Shown piece after piece: positions 14,855 to 33,000 of a stretch of 64,000 bases of DNA. Source of the stretch: Acanthochlamys bracteata (lineage: Eukaryota; Streptophyta; Magnoliopsida; Pandanales; Velloziaceae); assembly GCA_019914995.1 (NCBI GenBank), contig CM034128.1, positions 932,501 through 996,500 of the forward strand, read 5' to 3'. Both the position numbers and the translations under genes were made by a program. Every line of letters starts with the position of its first letter. Within the stretch, counting starts at the first letter, position 1. The notes under the pieces were generated by a model that ran no database searches, was not told where the DNA came from, and saw only the letters and a list, made by a program, of their open reading frames with translations.

Positions 14855-17338
14855 TTGCCTAATTGGTATTTTAGTATGCTATCATTTTCTATCCATACGC
14901 AAAATCTGTCCATGCCCCAAATGCTCTCCTCTTCTCTCTCACTCTCCGCAATCACAACTCCAACCTCCCTCTCTTCTTCCTCTTCTCTAAAACCTACAAA
15001 AACCTTACTCTTCTGTCACCCCTCTGCACTCCTCGAGCTCTGCAGCAACACCACTGAACTCTACCAATGCCTTCCGCTCGTAATCAAACACGGTCTTCTC
15101 TTTCACGAACGCGCCATGCAAACCAAGCTCATCAGTGTATTCTCAAACCTTGGTCTTCTCACCGACGCTGTTATCGTTCTCGAACGTCTCGTCGAAGAAA
15201 AGAACGATGAGCTCTATCATTGCATACTCAAAGGCCATGCTAGACATTCTTGTATAATAACTGCTTTTGAATTCTTTAAGTTGATGCGGAGTGTTGGAGT
15301 TCAGCCGGTTGTTTACAACTTTGGTTACTTACTCAAGGCTTGTGGAGAGTGTTTGGAGATAGAGAGGGGTAGAGAGATTCATGCATTGATGGTGTTGTAT
15401 GGGTTTTGGTCGAGCGTGTTAGCAAAGACTGCGGTTATGAATATGTATGCAAAGTGTGGGGCGGTTGATGATGCAAGTAAGGTGTTTGATAGAATGCCTG
15501 TGAGGGATTTGGTTGCTTGGAATGTCATTGTAGGTTGTTATGTGCAGGAGAGAATGACAGAGAAGGCGCTGGAGATGGTTCGGAAGATGCATGAAGATGG
15601 GAAGAGAGCTGACTTGATCACCCTCGTGTCCATCTTGCCAGCTTGTGGGAGTAAGGGGTATTTGTTGCTTGGCAAGTCTGTTCATGGGTATGCTATTAGA
15701 TCTGGACTGGATTCTTTGGTCAATGTGGGAACGGCTCTGATTGACATGTACGCAAAGTGTGGGGAAGTAGGAATTGCAAGGGTGGTTTTTGATCTTTTGA
15801 GCAACAAAAATGTGGTTTCTTGGAATGTAATGATTGACGGGTATGCTGAAAATGGAAATGCAGAGGAAGCATTAAAGCTTTTTAAGGCGATGAGATCTAT
15901 TGGGTTTGAACCAACAGATGTTAGTGTCATGGCCGCGCTTGATGCTTGTGGAGAATTAGGGGACTTAGAGGAGGGAAGCCATGTACACAGGCTACTTGTG
16001 AAGGCTGGTCTAGAATCAAATGTCACAGTCATGAATTCTCTGATTGCCATGTATTGTAAGTGTAAAAGAGTTGATATTGCTGCCAATATTTTCCAAAGAC
16101 TAGAATGTAGGACCCTTGTCTCATGGAATGCTATGATTTTGGGCTATGCACAGAATGCAAGCGCTGAGGATTCAATAAGACTCTTCTCCAAAATGAGAGG
16201 GGAGAACATTGAACCTGATTCTTTCACTTTGGTTAGCGTGATCTCAGCACTAGCTGATATATCTTCTATATGGCTAGCAAAACTGATCCATGGCTATGCG
16301 ATTCGAATGGAGTTGGACAAAAATGTGTTTGTGAGCACTGCTCTGATAGACATGTATGCTAAATGTGGAGGCATTTGCATGGCACGGAAACTGTTCGATA
16401 TCGCTGATGAGAGGCATGTGACAACTTGGAACGCCATGATAGATGGATATGGAACACATGGTATAGGCAAAGCTGCAATTGACCTCTTTAAAGAAATGTT
16501 GGAGAGCACCATTAGGCCAAATGATGTAACATTCTTGTCTGTACTTTCTGCTTGTAGTCATTCTGGCTTCGTTGATGAGGGGAAAAGATTTTTTGTAAGC
16601 ATGAGGCAAGATTATGGCTTGGAACCTGGAATGGATCACTATGGTTCTATGGTCGACCTTTTGGGTCGAGCTGGCATGCTTGATGAAGCTTGGAACCTAA
16701 TCCAAAATATGCCCTTTGAACCAAGCATTAGTGTCTATGGAGCAATGTTGGGTGCTTGCAAAATTTATAAGAATGTAGAGCTGGGTGAAAAGGCAGCAGA
16801 GAGACTATTCTGTTTGGAGCCAGATACTGGTGGGTATCATGTACTGTTAGCTAATTTATACGCTTCCGCTTCTAGGTGGGATGATGTTGCCAGAGTAAGG
16901 ACTATTATGGAGGAGAAAGGTCTGCCAAAGACTCCAGGTTGCAGCTTCATTGAGGTTAAGGATGAAGTGCACACTTTCTATTCAGGGAGTACAAACCACC
17001 CACAATCCAAGAAAATATATGCAAGGCTTGATCAGTTATTGAATGAAATTAAGGCCGCGGGATACATACCTCATACTAATTCAATACACGACGTTGAGGA
17101 CGATCTCAAGGAACAACTGCTAAACACACACAGTGAGAAGTTAGCACTTGCATTCGGTCTTATATCCACTAGACCTGGTACTACAATTCAGATAAGGAAA
17201 AATCTCAGGTTTTGTGTTGATTGCCATAATGTTATGAAGTTCACATCTCAAGTGACTGGAAGAGAAATCATTGTGAGGGATATTCAGAGATTTCATCAGT
17301 TTAAAAATGGGCTTTGTTCTTGTGGTGACTTTTGGTAA
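14855..17338 (+). CDS. CRR22: PPR-DYW chloroplast RNA-editing factor, CRR22-like
   Basis: Pentatricopeptide repeat protein of the PLS-E-DYW class, 827 residues with no intron, as usual for this family. By close similarity it is the counterpart of Arabidopsis CRR22 (At1g11290), which is needed for C-to-U editing of plastid ndh and rpoB transcripts. The serine-rich N-terminus (about 1-55) is a plausible plastid transit peptide. Repeated MYAKCG and WNxMI blocks mark the PPR tract (about 80-640), then E/E+ motifs. The DYW deaminase domain shows HSEKLA (His759, Glu761), CVDC (Cys787, Cys790) and CSC (Cys821, Cys823), the expected zinc and active-site residues. The final triplet is DFW instead of DYW. 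In-frame ATGs at 14855, 14876 and just downstream leave the exact start open. Confidence 0.92.
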   Translation: MPNWYFSMLSFSIHTQNLSMPQMLSSSLSLSAITTPTSLSSSSSLKPTKTLLFCHPSALLELCSNTTELYQCLPLVIKHGLLFHERAMQTKLISVFSNLGLLTDAVIVLERLVEEKNDELYHCILKGHARHSCIITAFEFFKLMRSVGVQPVVYNFGYLLKACGECLEIERGREIHALMVLYGFWSSVLAKTAVMNMYAKCGAVDDASKVFDRMPVRDLVAWNVIVGCYVQERMTEKALEMVRKMHEDGKRADLITLVSILPACGSKGYLLLGKSVHGYAIRSGLDSLVNVGTALIDMYAKCGEVGIARVVFDLLSNKNVVSWNVMIDGYAENGNAEEALKLFKAMRSIGFEPTDVSVMAALDACGELGDLEEGSHVHRLLVKAGLESNVTVMNSLIAMYCKCKRVDIAANIFQRLECRTLVSWNAMILGYAQNASAEDSIRLFSKMRGENIEPDSFTLVSVISALADISSIWLAKLIHGYAIRMELDKNVFVSTALIDMYAKCGGICMARKLFDIADERHVTTWNAMIDGYGTHGIGKAAIDLFKEMLESTIRPNDVTFLSVLSACSHSGFVDEGKRFFVSMRQDYGLEPGMDHYGSMVDLLGRAGMLDEAWNLIQNMPFEPSISVYGAMLGACKIYKNVELGEKAAERLFCLEPDTGGYHVLLANLYASASRWDDVARVRTIMEEKGLPKTPGCSFIEVKDEVHTFYSGSTNHPQSKKIYARLDQLLNEIKAAGYIPHTNSIHDVEDDLKEQLLNTHSEKLALAFGLISTRPGTTIQIRKNLRFCVDCHNVMKFTSQVTGREIIVRDIQRFHQFKNGLCSCGDFW

Positions 17339-18272
17339 CCCTGTGTGTAAATTGGCATCATGGACACACACATATATATGAAGCTGATCGTAACTGTAAG
17401 GCACATAAAATTTTATCAAGTTATTCTGCAAATTTTATGTGTGTATATATAATATTTTCTAACAATAACTACTTCGTCAGTAGGATTGTACAAACTATAC
17501 AGGGATTGAAATTTTGAACAGTTTGATTTAGCTAATCTGCGTAATTGATTCTAGTTATTTCAATTACTTACAAATCAAACTTTACTGGTTCATGAGTTCT
17601 CATGTATTTATTTTTAACCAATATACATATTTATTTGTTTATTATTTTTTAATTTGAGATTTGTAAAGAATCTTTTATATTTTGTTGTGTAACAGAAGAA
17701 AACGAAAAGACTATCTGCTTACCTAGATTCTCTTTATTAGCTGTCCTTCCTAGTTCTCATTCGTATCTTATCTCTCTTTCTCTACTACTCATCTTCCCGT
17801 AGGGAGGCGCCGGCGAAGATCAGGCTTAAACAGACGCGTGATTAATTTCCCGGTAATCTCTTTTCCTCTATTATCATTGTTGCTGTTTTATTGTTATCGA
17901 TCGAGTCGAATTGTGTTGCGAAGACAAGCTAGTGTTGTCGCTATCATGTGATAAGATCTACTCCCGTCGGAGTTCTCAGGTCTGAGACTGAAACTATTAG
18001 AGGTGATTACATAATCTAAATAACACTCTCTCGATAGAAATCAAGATGATCTAGAATACTTTGCATTCTTCCACCATGCAATGCAGCCAACATAACTTCA
18101 GAGTTCTCACCTGCTTAATTTTAACATTTTCTTGCAGGTTGCCCTCAGAAAGTGAACTTATATTATCTGTCTTGTTTGGTGTTTAACTAGTTATAGTCTG
18201 CTTGAAGCTCCTGCCTTGCCGATGCCCATCTTCTAAAGGCTAGTTATATTTGGAGAAGGTTGTTTGTCGAAC
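17339..18272 (+). other. PPR 3' flank and AIH promoter/leader with a leader intron
   Basis: No coding gene. The first part should hold the 3' UTR of the PPR gene. From about 17,780 the DNA resembles a transcribed leader. A donor CCCG|GTAATC at 17852/17853 and an acceptor TTCTTGCAG at 18137 suggest a 5'-UTR intron of 285 bases for agmatine deiminase. Confidence 0.45.
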
Positions 18273-23231
<4,959 letters not shown>

Positions 23232-25636
23232 ATCAATTGTTTTAGCCATTTTCAGAAAACAAAAGGTATGTATCACATACCGTGATAGTTGCATGAAGTA
23301 AGAATTGCAAGGAAAACTTGTCTGTTTTTCACGTTAAAGTAAAATGAATTTGATTTTGTTAAGAGGCGTATCATATATACGCATTGAATCAAACTTTGAG
23401 CTAACTTTTCAGGTAGAGTTCTGTTGGAAAGCTTACATAAGTTCATGTTCTTGTGGTTTTGTCCTTGCTTTTAGTGGCGAGTGTAAGGAATGTACGCATG
23501 GAGGGAAGGTTGTTTGCTTAGGAACTGGGAGTATCTTAACTGAGAAGGATTTTCTTGATGTGAAGGAAGTCATTGAAGGCTATCAAAACTTCAAATTTAT
23601 ACAAGCACATCATTACAATTGAAAAGGGACCCTTTTTGTTCATTTGGAAAAGAAAAATAAAGTTTCTCATGCCAGGCCACCGCACTTCTGGTTCTTGTTG
23701 TCGCATAAGGCATTGAATAATTGTTTTTCATCAGTAAACTATGTATACCAATCTGCATACAATATTTATATTTATGAGTTTATAGACTTGCTGTTCTTGC
23801 ACTTATATTAGCAATGCAGGCGAAGTTCCTGAGGTAGTGTTTTGTGAAACAAAATGCCTCTATGGTCATGAACATGTATAAGGAGCTATGATAGCCTTTG
23901 AATATCGCATTTCTCTTGAGTGCTCCAGCACGAAGAAGATGGTGAGAACTTGCCCCATTTGACCATCTCAGGACCAGCATAGATGAGCGGCTTCCCAAGA
24001 AGCACCTCGGCCATGAAGCAATTGCACGTTGATGGGCTGTGAGGAGTCTTTCGCACTGGAAGTGTTCTCAGATCATGTTGGAACGCAGTTATTTACAAGG
24101 TGTGTTCCGATCACTCAAATACTTTTTTGAAGATCATAAGCAGTAATGTAAAATTGGATACCCAAGTGCACGAAACTTGGGAAAAAAAGAACATTTTTGT
24201 GACTTGATGCCCGTGGTTTGCAAACGGAACAGGAATACAGTAAAATAAAGTACTGAATAAAGCTTGCAGGCAATCAATTTGAGCGCCATAGTAGGAAGGT
24301 GGTCTCCATTCCTAGTTGCGTACTGGTCATTCGACTGATATGAAAATGTTGCCTCAGCGGCAGCTGGCATGCTTGGTCAGATCAACCTTCCCCTTCCTAC
24401 TGTCACGGACCTCAGCACTTAGTCAAATTTTTTTTAGATTAATCAGCTTTTTTTTTAAATGAGCTATAACTAAAAATTTTGTGACAAAAGAATCTTAAGA
24501 AAAGAAATATACCCTTGCAGAAGAGAGCTTTTGAAAAAAAATTTTTATATTATAACTCTTGCTTGATGTCTCCAATTGAAGGCTAATCTCTTTCTATTTA
24601 TACTTTTTTCAACGGACAGTAAAAATTATTTTGATTGATTGTGGGGAATACATAATTCAAAATTTTTTAACATAATATCTATACAAAATATTTTGCACTG
24701 TGGCAGTCAAAAAATATCTAAATTATTTAGAATATTCTAAGGTACTTTAGAACAACTTACCAAAACCCATCTTAAGCAAAAAAAAGTAAAAACAAAAAGC
24801 CATAATAAACGGTACGGTGACACTATTCGAGTAACTAAATTTTTGGTAGTGTATACTAAAAATTACTTTTTAATTTTTTTTATTTTACGTTTTTTAATAT
24901 ATATTTTATAAATATTTAAAAATTTTATTTAAAAATTTAGATAATATAAAAAGTTTTACGTAATGAAATTTTTTTTATAACATATTTTTATTATTTTTTT
25001 AAAATTAAAAAAAATAAAACTCGTTTTTTTAAAAAAATAAAAATATTTTTTATTTTATAAAAATTTTGAATCATAAGCAATTTCAAAGCGCACCTTAATG
25101 TGTACGCTCCTCCTCCTCTTCATACGTTGCAAAAATGTTTATGAAGCAGTTAACTTAAACTGATATATACCTACAAGCATCTTGAAACGTAGCAGAACTT
25201 CATAAGTTGTATTTGTTATGCATAGTCGTGGTAAACCAAAGAATTTTAGGTCTAACTACATAAGTAACCAGAAGAACAAACTGATTTCACCGCACTGAAA
25301 AGACAATTATAAGTTCAAAATACAGCTTACCGCTTCTCGTTCATGAACCTGCCACATGCCAGCAGGCGACCATTATCGTCGATATGTACAACAGAAAGGA
25401 GCATGACAACTTTTTTCAAGTGTAGAGACAAATTATAATATTGCGAAACAAGACTGTTAACCGCTTCGTTTTCATCCGTAATTGTTTTGGAACAGATTAA
25501 TTAAAGAGACAAAAAGCACACACCATCGTTTTTTCTAGTTCTACAACGACTAACAACATTCAAAGCTAATGCACGATGTTAATTCATGGCCTCTAGTTTC
25601 TTCTGTACTTCAGCACAGCAACAAAATGAGAATTCA
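23232..25636. other. intergenic DNA between AIH and VAP27
   Basis: The first several hundred bases include the probable 3' UTR of AIH. 23,400-24,400 holds short frames I cannot assign. 24,845-25,094 is an AT-rich MITE copy, listed separately. 25,100-25,636 is the likely 3' UTR of the minus-strand VAP gene. No RNA gene was recognised. Confidence 0.5.
24845..25094. mobile_element. degenerate Tourist-like MITE, family copy 1
   Basis: About 250 bases with the same internal order as the intact copy at 51,040-51,296: a TATTTTATAAATAT block, AAAAATTTATTTAAAAATTTAGA-like sequence, a TTACGTA/TACGGAG hinge, then AAAATAAAACTCG. The right end reads GCAATTTCAAAGCGCACC, a worn version of the family terminus. 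The left end starts near GGTAGTGTA. No coding capacity. Confidence 0.6.
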
Positions 25637-28633
25637 TTACGATTTCACAAGGTACCCAAGAAGGATCCCCAATATGGCAACAAGTATCACAATCATGAAG
25701 GAGAAACCACCAGTTTGCTTTCCAACTTTCTGCCGTAGGAGCTCCTGCAAGTGTGCAGGAAAATGATTAACAAAAGAAACTACTGTAGCAGATAAAAGAG
25801 TAGTTTTTACCTGAAAACATAGCATGGATAGTGGATGCACAAAAGTTGTCTACATATAAGCTTTCTCAAACCAAAGCATGTCCATTTTAAGAATGCAAGA
25901 ACTAAGCTCAAGCCAGAAAACAAAACCATCTACTTACAGTAATCATCAAGTGACTGCCTCATAGATACACCTTAAATTTATTCCTATAAGGTTCTTGCAA
26001 TTTGCCTGGCCTTGATCTGTCTCCACAGAAGATACTTATCCATGCATTGTTGAGCTAAAAAATGTAACCATTGCACCAAAAGAAAGGATCTAATAACTGA
26101 AATAATGAAATTGTTCAAAACCAAATAGGGTGCAGTATGCTAGACGAGGTAAGAAAACAGGTTTAGCTAAAATATGTAGAGAGGAAGGGGAGTTGTGGTT
26201 AAGCGGAGGGAAGAAAACACTTTTTCAGGAGAAATTTTTTTCAAATTGCAAGACATTTGCAAAAAGAATGAACAGTAAGAGAAGAGAAAATCAAGAATGT
26301 AAAAAGTATAAGTACTGAATATAGACTCCCCAAGAATGCAACACCAACAATATCGAGGACAATCACTAGTACTAGCAAAGCTACCTCTTCCAGGGATACC
26401 AAAGTACACATTTAAATGCAATCAACTCACTAATAAGACCGTAAGAAAATAACGCAGTTGTATGGGACAGACAACAAATTAATATCTATACTTTGTGCAA
26501 GTACTCAGCCATACTTCTGCAAGGAAATGATTACAATCAGAAAAAATAAGGGAGAAACAGTTGCTTCTTCCTAGCACAGGTGAGACTGAAAGAATGATGC
26601 ATCAACTAAAAGTTTGAGTATAGTTTGTGCAACAAAATATGCCTAAATGTAAAGTTTATGTGCTGAATTTACCAATTCCTGACGCAGCTTATTGTTCTGT
26701 TGAACGGCGGAGTTCTTCTCCTCGGTTAACTTTGAAATCAAAGTGCTTGCCTATTAAAGGAAAATGCATGCCAACATTGTATATGAAACTAATTTTTTTG
26801 GAATATACAAGACAATTATCCACCAATTCCAAAAGGAAAGATTAAATTTCGAATAAGCACACAAGAATCAAGATTAAATAAAAATATATGGATCTCCTAA
26901 ATGATATAGCACATATACAGATATGGCAACAAAGCATCATAGAATACAAACAAGCTGAGACGGCAATATTGAGAAGTCATAGGGCACAACATGGCTAAGA
27001 TACAGGCAACAAAAATACACTTCTATACAAGCAATTATCCAGAAATTCACCCTACTCTAAAGAACATTCTCTAAAGACCACTGATATTAACAGCAGTACT
27101 TTCTAGGAGCACTCAGATTAAATGCACTACTCAAATGGGCTCTTATCACTAAAGAAATTGGTCAAAATGTCTAAAACTAAAGCATAATCTAAATAGAGCA
27201 TAAATATATATTACACAAAAACAAAACAGAGCATAAACATCTATCACCTGCATTTATATCCTAAGATGCTCACTGCTGCATGTCTTCCACGTATGAAAGA
27301 GGATTTCTCTTTTTAGATTAATGGCATGTCGCAATGTACAGTTTGAGAGTATATGACATCATGATATTGGCTACTACAGATCTATCAAATTAGAAAAACA
27401 CGCCAGCCTAAAATCAGTCATCCGTCTATAAGGCCACAGATCCTTTCTCATATAGAACATTGACAAAACTTCAACATGTGCCACTAACACTTCTACATTT
27501 GCCTAAGATCGCTGCTAGCATTAATAATTCTCAAAGGCTATAAAAGAGCTACACTTATGCAGATCAGAAACTTACATCAGACGATTTTTCTTGAGGCTCA
27601 GAGTATGCTCTAGATGCCTACAAACATAGCAAAGAAAACATGTCAAACTCCCAAAATACCACTGATTCATATTTCTGATCGCTTGGAACATATTCTAACC
27701 ATACATACCGCAGCAAGATCTGAGGGGTTCAAGTTTCCATTGTCTGAAATTGAAGGCCGAGGTGATGAACCCTCATCAGAACCCTCAGGCACTGGTGATG
27801 GTGGCTGAGGTGGAGATACATAGGCGACACGCAACTTGACCTCTTCAACAGCATTATGAGACTCCTTTGAGAACTATATAAATGAGCAAAATTATTTCCA
27901 ATGATCCACTACTCCAAGGTCCATTAAAACTAAACAAGTTGCCAAAAATAGGGGTAAAAGGTACCATTTCTGGATTGATATCCTTCACTGTGGTACCCGG
28001 GCTTGTCACCACACTTTGCACAAGGAATTTATCCTTGCATTGCAAATCAGGCGGAGCCTCCCTCTGTGCTTGCATTGTAACTGAAAATTTTAAGCAGAAC
28101 AGAAAGGCAAAATTCAGAACTGCAGGAAACTACAGAATCAAATAACCAGGAAATTCAGACATCTGTTACCAATAACATCACAGGTAGATCGAGGATGAAC
28201 TACCCCCGTGTTTGGGCGAACACAGTACTTCTTTGGGCTTGTCGTCTTAACCTGATTATCCACATGTAAAGCTTGTTAATTTAAAACAAAGTTACTTATA
28301 TAATAGATAAAAAAGATTCAAAATTTCCCTTGTTTCTTGTTTTAATTATTTATAAAAGCGAATCAATCACCTTGAACGCAACATGCTCATCGGTCTTGTT
28401 AGTTAGCTGAAGCGAACATGAGATCTGCTTCTTCAACTCAACTATTGTCCCAACCAACAACAAACAACAAAAGAAATTCCCAAAAAGAATCAAAGAAAAA
28501 CATCAAAATTCAGGCTTACCATCAACAATTCACAATAGATCGGATAATCATAGAAGAGAAGTTACAGATTCGAGAGCTTACATGGAAATTTCAGCTCTAA
28601 CGGCTCGATCTCGAGCAACTCTCCAGAGCTCAT
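25637..28633 (-). CDS. VAP27: VAP27-type vesicle-associated membrane protein (MSP domain)
   Basis: ER-anchored protein that recruits partners with FFAT-like motifs and links ER to plasma membrane and cytoskeleton. Exons: 28633-28582, 28441-28371, 28251-28170, 28080-27965, 27873-27709, 27617-27576, 26750-26673, 25744-25637, giving 237 residues, the usual size. The MSP domain fills about residues 1-125: LKFPFELKKQISC, VRPNTGVVHPRSTCDV, MQAQREAPPDLQCKDKFLVQS. A proline/serine linker follows (SPPQPPSPVPEGSDEGSS), then a short coiled coil (ISKLTEEKNSAVQQNNKLRQ) and a C-terminal tail anchor rich in I, L, V and G ending GYLVKS. Start and stop are both clear. Confidence 0.94.
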
Positions 28634-30030
28634 CTTCAGAGACAGAATCAAACGGACACAGATTGAAGAAGAAGAACAACAACTGAATTGAAGGAATACA
28701 GAGAGAGAAATTCCCGATTGCGTCAGAGGTAATTAAATAAATGTGAGAGACAAAAAACTGGAAGCGGTGAATCGAGAGAAGAACGGAGTCGGAGTTGAGA
28801 ATTCGGAATTTGGTGAGGAGTTGGATCTCTCTCTCTCTCTCTCTCTTTGTTTTTATTTTTAATTTTATTTTTTTAAAATTAAAAATTAGACATGGCAAAC
28901 GTGTTTAAACGGCAAGCCCGAGTCCCTCACTATAATTTTTGTATTATTAACAAAATTACAATTTTTATTACCGTGTTTAATTTAGATCTGGAGGATTAAC
29001 ATATTTTCATTAAAACCACTAATAGTTTATATAACACTATATAGTCCATATAAAGAGTTTTTATTAGCACATTACTAGCCCCAACTAACAATGAGTTCGT
29101 CAACCGGTTTATTTTGTCTGTTTAATAGAAGAATTAGAGGATAGATGTTGCAAAAGTCCTTTGAATTTAAATCCATGTTGTTATTATGCTATTAATTGCA
29201 GAATGATTTGGTTACGAACTATTGTAAAATGTTTGCATAGACTTATTAAACAACTGCTATAAAACTTTTATAGAATTACTTAAAATAAGATTTATTTATT
29301 TAACAAATATTTAATGAAAATTTTTAAGAAACAAAACAATTTTTTGAATTAATATGTATTTATATTTATATTATGTATATATATATTATAAGAATAGAGG
29401 CACCTTATTTTTAGGACATTTTAGGGGCACTATTTTTATCTGAAGTTTCAAATTTAATTATCATCGTTAAATATGAAAAATTATTAGTAAAAAATATATT
29501 GCCAAAATTTGAACTAAATCGAAATACAAATCAAACTATTATTATTGATAGTATCATTGGCAGTAGATTTTTTACTGTAATTATTATTATTATTAGTTAA
29601 AAATACTTTAATAATATTGATCTGATGGTTCGACCGGTTGATCCGATGGTTCGACCTGAGAACCGTATTTCAGACAGTTTTCTGATTCGATATCCGATCC
29701 GGTTCTTACAATTATGCTTAGAACCACAAAAACTTTTTTTTACTTTCTTCTAAAATTAAGCATGAAACCATGCTCAACATGAATATAAATCAATGTGATT
29801 TAAAAGTAGTTTCATAAGGGCCCGTATTGCCAATTATTATAATAATAGGGACCTGATAATCCGAATTTCTAAAACTTATCACATCCAACTAGTACCAGTA
29901 ATAAAAGAGAAGTAAAGGTTAAGAGAAGATCTTCAGTTGCAGCAATGGCGCTGCTGGATCTCTGAAATGTAGCGAGGAAGAAAAAGAAGAACAAGAACAA
30001 AGAAAGAATAAAGGCTTAAGAGCAGAAGAA
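28634..30030. promoter_or_regulatory. divergent intergenic region between VAP27 and COG7
   Basis: VAP27 (minus) and COG7 (plus) start outwards from this 1.4 kb stretch, so both promoters lie here. A (TC)n tract at 28826-28847 sits in the probable VAP27 leader or promoter. At about 29,615-29,720 a worn repeat with two GATGGTTCGACC copies and GGTTCGACCGGTT resembles remnants of dispersed plant transposons. The remainder is AT-rich with no gene seen. Confidence 0.5.
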
Positions 30031-33000
30031 ATGGTCGTGGTGGATCTAATTGAGTTCGGCGAAGAAAGCTTCGACGCGAAACGATGGATCAATGCGGCGC
30101 TCGAGTCCCGGCACCCGCAGGACCCGATGGATCGTTTTCTCTCCGACCTGGAAGAATCGCTCCGGTCTTCGGCAGAGAAGATCTCCGACGGCCTCGATCG
30201 TGAGTCCGCTGATGCGCTCCGCCGTGTTCCAATCGCTGTTCGAGATCTCGTTCGGCTTCGTGAAGATGCACTTGCTCTGCGGTCTACGATTGCGCAGATT
30301 CTCAACAAGCTTAACAAGGTTAACATTTGATACTTCAAAAAAGTTGTTATGTTTTCAGAGAAGATTGAAGTTGATATGTTTTCTCGAAACCTGTTTCTAA
30401 TTATTTCATCTGGATTTATGAGTAAGTTGTATGTTGTGCACCAATCTTAGATTTATGCTGATTTACATTAACATTTCGATGGTAGTTTTATGTTTAACAT
30501 TTCAAAGTTGTTGTTAGATGAATAATAGAGCTCCTTATAATGTTTGTATATGAAATGGGCTAGTGCCTGCTTAGTCAAATTACTTGTATTCGTTTATTAA
30601 GTAACAAATGACCTGGCATATATTTTGAACTGAGTTCTATACGACTTTTCACGGACTTAACATTTTGAAATTGGTGCTTCATTTAACTGAAGGCAGAGGG
30701 AACATCTGCAGAGTCAATAGCTACATTGGCTAAAATTGACACTGTTAAACGCAGGATGGAGGCGGCTTATGAGACTCTGCAGGTAAGGAGGTGGCTTATG
30801 ATGAGCAAAGTGGCTTGAGTTTGATGTTTGAAACTTCAAATAATTCTATGGTCTATTCTAAAGTTCTGAAATAACAGGATGCAGCTGGACTGACCCAGCT
30901 AAGTGCAACCGTAGAGGAGGTGTTTGCTAGTGGTGATCTTTCACGTGCTGCAGAAACCTTGGCTAACATGAGGCACTGCTTGTCTGCTGTTGGTGAGGTA
31001 ATTATTGGCTCTGTTTCTGTGTGACTTGGTCATTTCAGAAAACTTTGAAGGGATGATCCACTTTATTATAACTCTTTTTGTATAGGTTGCTGAATTTGCT
31101 AATATTAGGAAGCAGCTTGAAGTCTTAGAAGAAAGGCTTGAAGAAATGGTTCAACCACGTTTATCAGATGCACTTTCTAATAAGAAGGTGCTCTCTTTTC
31201 ATCCTTTTAGACTTGATGTTTTATACTCTTCCTCATTTGAAATTCCAGAATGACTTTTAATGTGCCTTGGACTTAACCTTTGTAGGTCAATGCAGTTCAA
31301 GATTTAAGACGAATCCTTATGCGTATCGGGAGATTCAAGATGTTAGAATCACAGTATACAAAGATGCACACAAAACCATTGAAGAAACTTTGGGAAAGCT
31401 TTGATTTGAAGCAGCAATACAACAGATATGACATGGAAAGGCATGGCGATCGATCGTCCAAAACCATTGATCCCGAAGCAAATGCATCAGCTCTTTCTTT
31501 CTCGAGCTGGCTCCCTAACTTCTATGATGAGATGCTTTTGTATCTTGAACAAGAATGGAAATGGTACCTTTAGCAGCTCTTATACACACTTTTTGTTAGT
31601 TCTTTTGGGAATATCATGTAGCTTCCTTTAGAATGAGACTACCCATCTGGAATATTATGTAAAGTGATAGATTGTAGTTGTGTTGTAGCTAATGCACGTA
31701 AGATATATTCAAATAACCACCCATCTGGAATTTTAGTTAACCTTAAAAATAATGATACTTAATATGGCATTTTATGATTAAACATGCCAGTTGTATACTA
31801 TTCCAAATGCTAGCAGCAACATATGAGATACTTTATCTAAGGTTGACAGTGTTTTAATTTAGAGTTAGTCAACATATACACTGCTGCTCTTGTATATGAT
31901 GCTGCAGTTTGCATACCAAATTTATTTAGTATTGAGTTCTATTAAGGCATCAAATTGATTTTATTTCTTTTTTGTGGTAGTTATATTTCGAAAAAATCTA
32001 CTACGAAGTTACTGTGGTCAAATATACATACGAAATGGTGTTGATTATGATGCATGTAGCTTCTAATTTAAGAAATGGGCTAATCGTCACCAAACTTGAG
32101 CATCCATTGTACTTCTTACTACATCTTTCATGACTGTGTTCAAACTGTGATCTCAGTATTCTAATTTAAGGTTTGTTTACAGGTGTATGAATGCCTTTCC
32201 TGATGATTACAGAATTTTGGTACCCAAGGTGGTAATTGAAACAATGTCCGAGATAAGTGCATCTTTTACCTCGCGGGTCAACCTTGCCACTGGAGAAGTT
32301 GTTCCTGAAACCAAGACACTGACAAAAGGTGAATTCAACATTTTCTTTCTCATGATCTCTCTGTCCCATTAAACTCTTTAAGTTATTGCTGATGTCAATA
32401 TTATTAACTTTTTTCTTTTTTTGTTATTAAAGCTGTCAGTAGATGGATTTCAACATTATATTTAATTGTTGTGCTTGCAAGACCTCAATGCCTTATATTT
32501 TGATTGTCAACTGCAGGTCGAAGCTTTCCTGAAATTAGGAAAGAATAAAATTGCATCAAACGTAGCATCAATGAATAAACTTAAGAGCTAACTGTCATTG
32601 ATTTCATGGAACCGGCTGTCATATTTTTCGAAACATGCTCAAACATGTGAATTGTCTGGATGATTCACTACCTTATCTGCTACAACCTTGACTTTTTGTT
32701 CCATATTGCATATTGTTGCTGTTGGAGTCAAAATTCCAACACATCACTTGACTGTGAAGCTAGTCTTGCTAACTAACAGGAATTCTATAGGAAGTGAATT
32801 TCCAATTTATACAGACTCTGACTTTCAACTTTCAATACTTGCATTTAGTGTCCCTTAAATTATTTTTCTGAATTGAAACCTTAAATACTATTTTAGATGC
32901 ATTTCAGGTATATTGGACATCTTATCTGGAGACATGCCAAAGGGTATAAAAGTGCAAAACAAGCATCTCGGAGCACTAATTGAACTTCATAACATGGCTG

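Noticed and set aside
23344-23622. 92-codon frame just after AIH (contains GECKECTHGGKVVCLGTG)
   Set aside because: Three cysteines look tempting, but there is no promoter and no match I can name. It lies in the probable AIH 3' UTR or a downstream alternative exon.
23930-24060. Minus-strand frame reading MAEVLLGKPLIYAG, kinase-like at first sight
   Set aside because: The likeness to the CMGC kinase MAE-LLGKPLF motif covers about ten residues only; nothing before or after fits a kinase.
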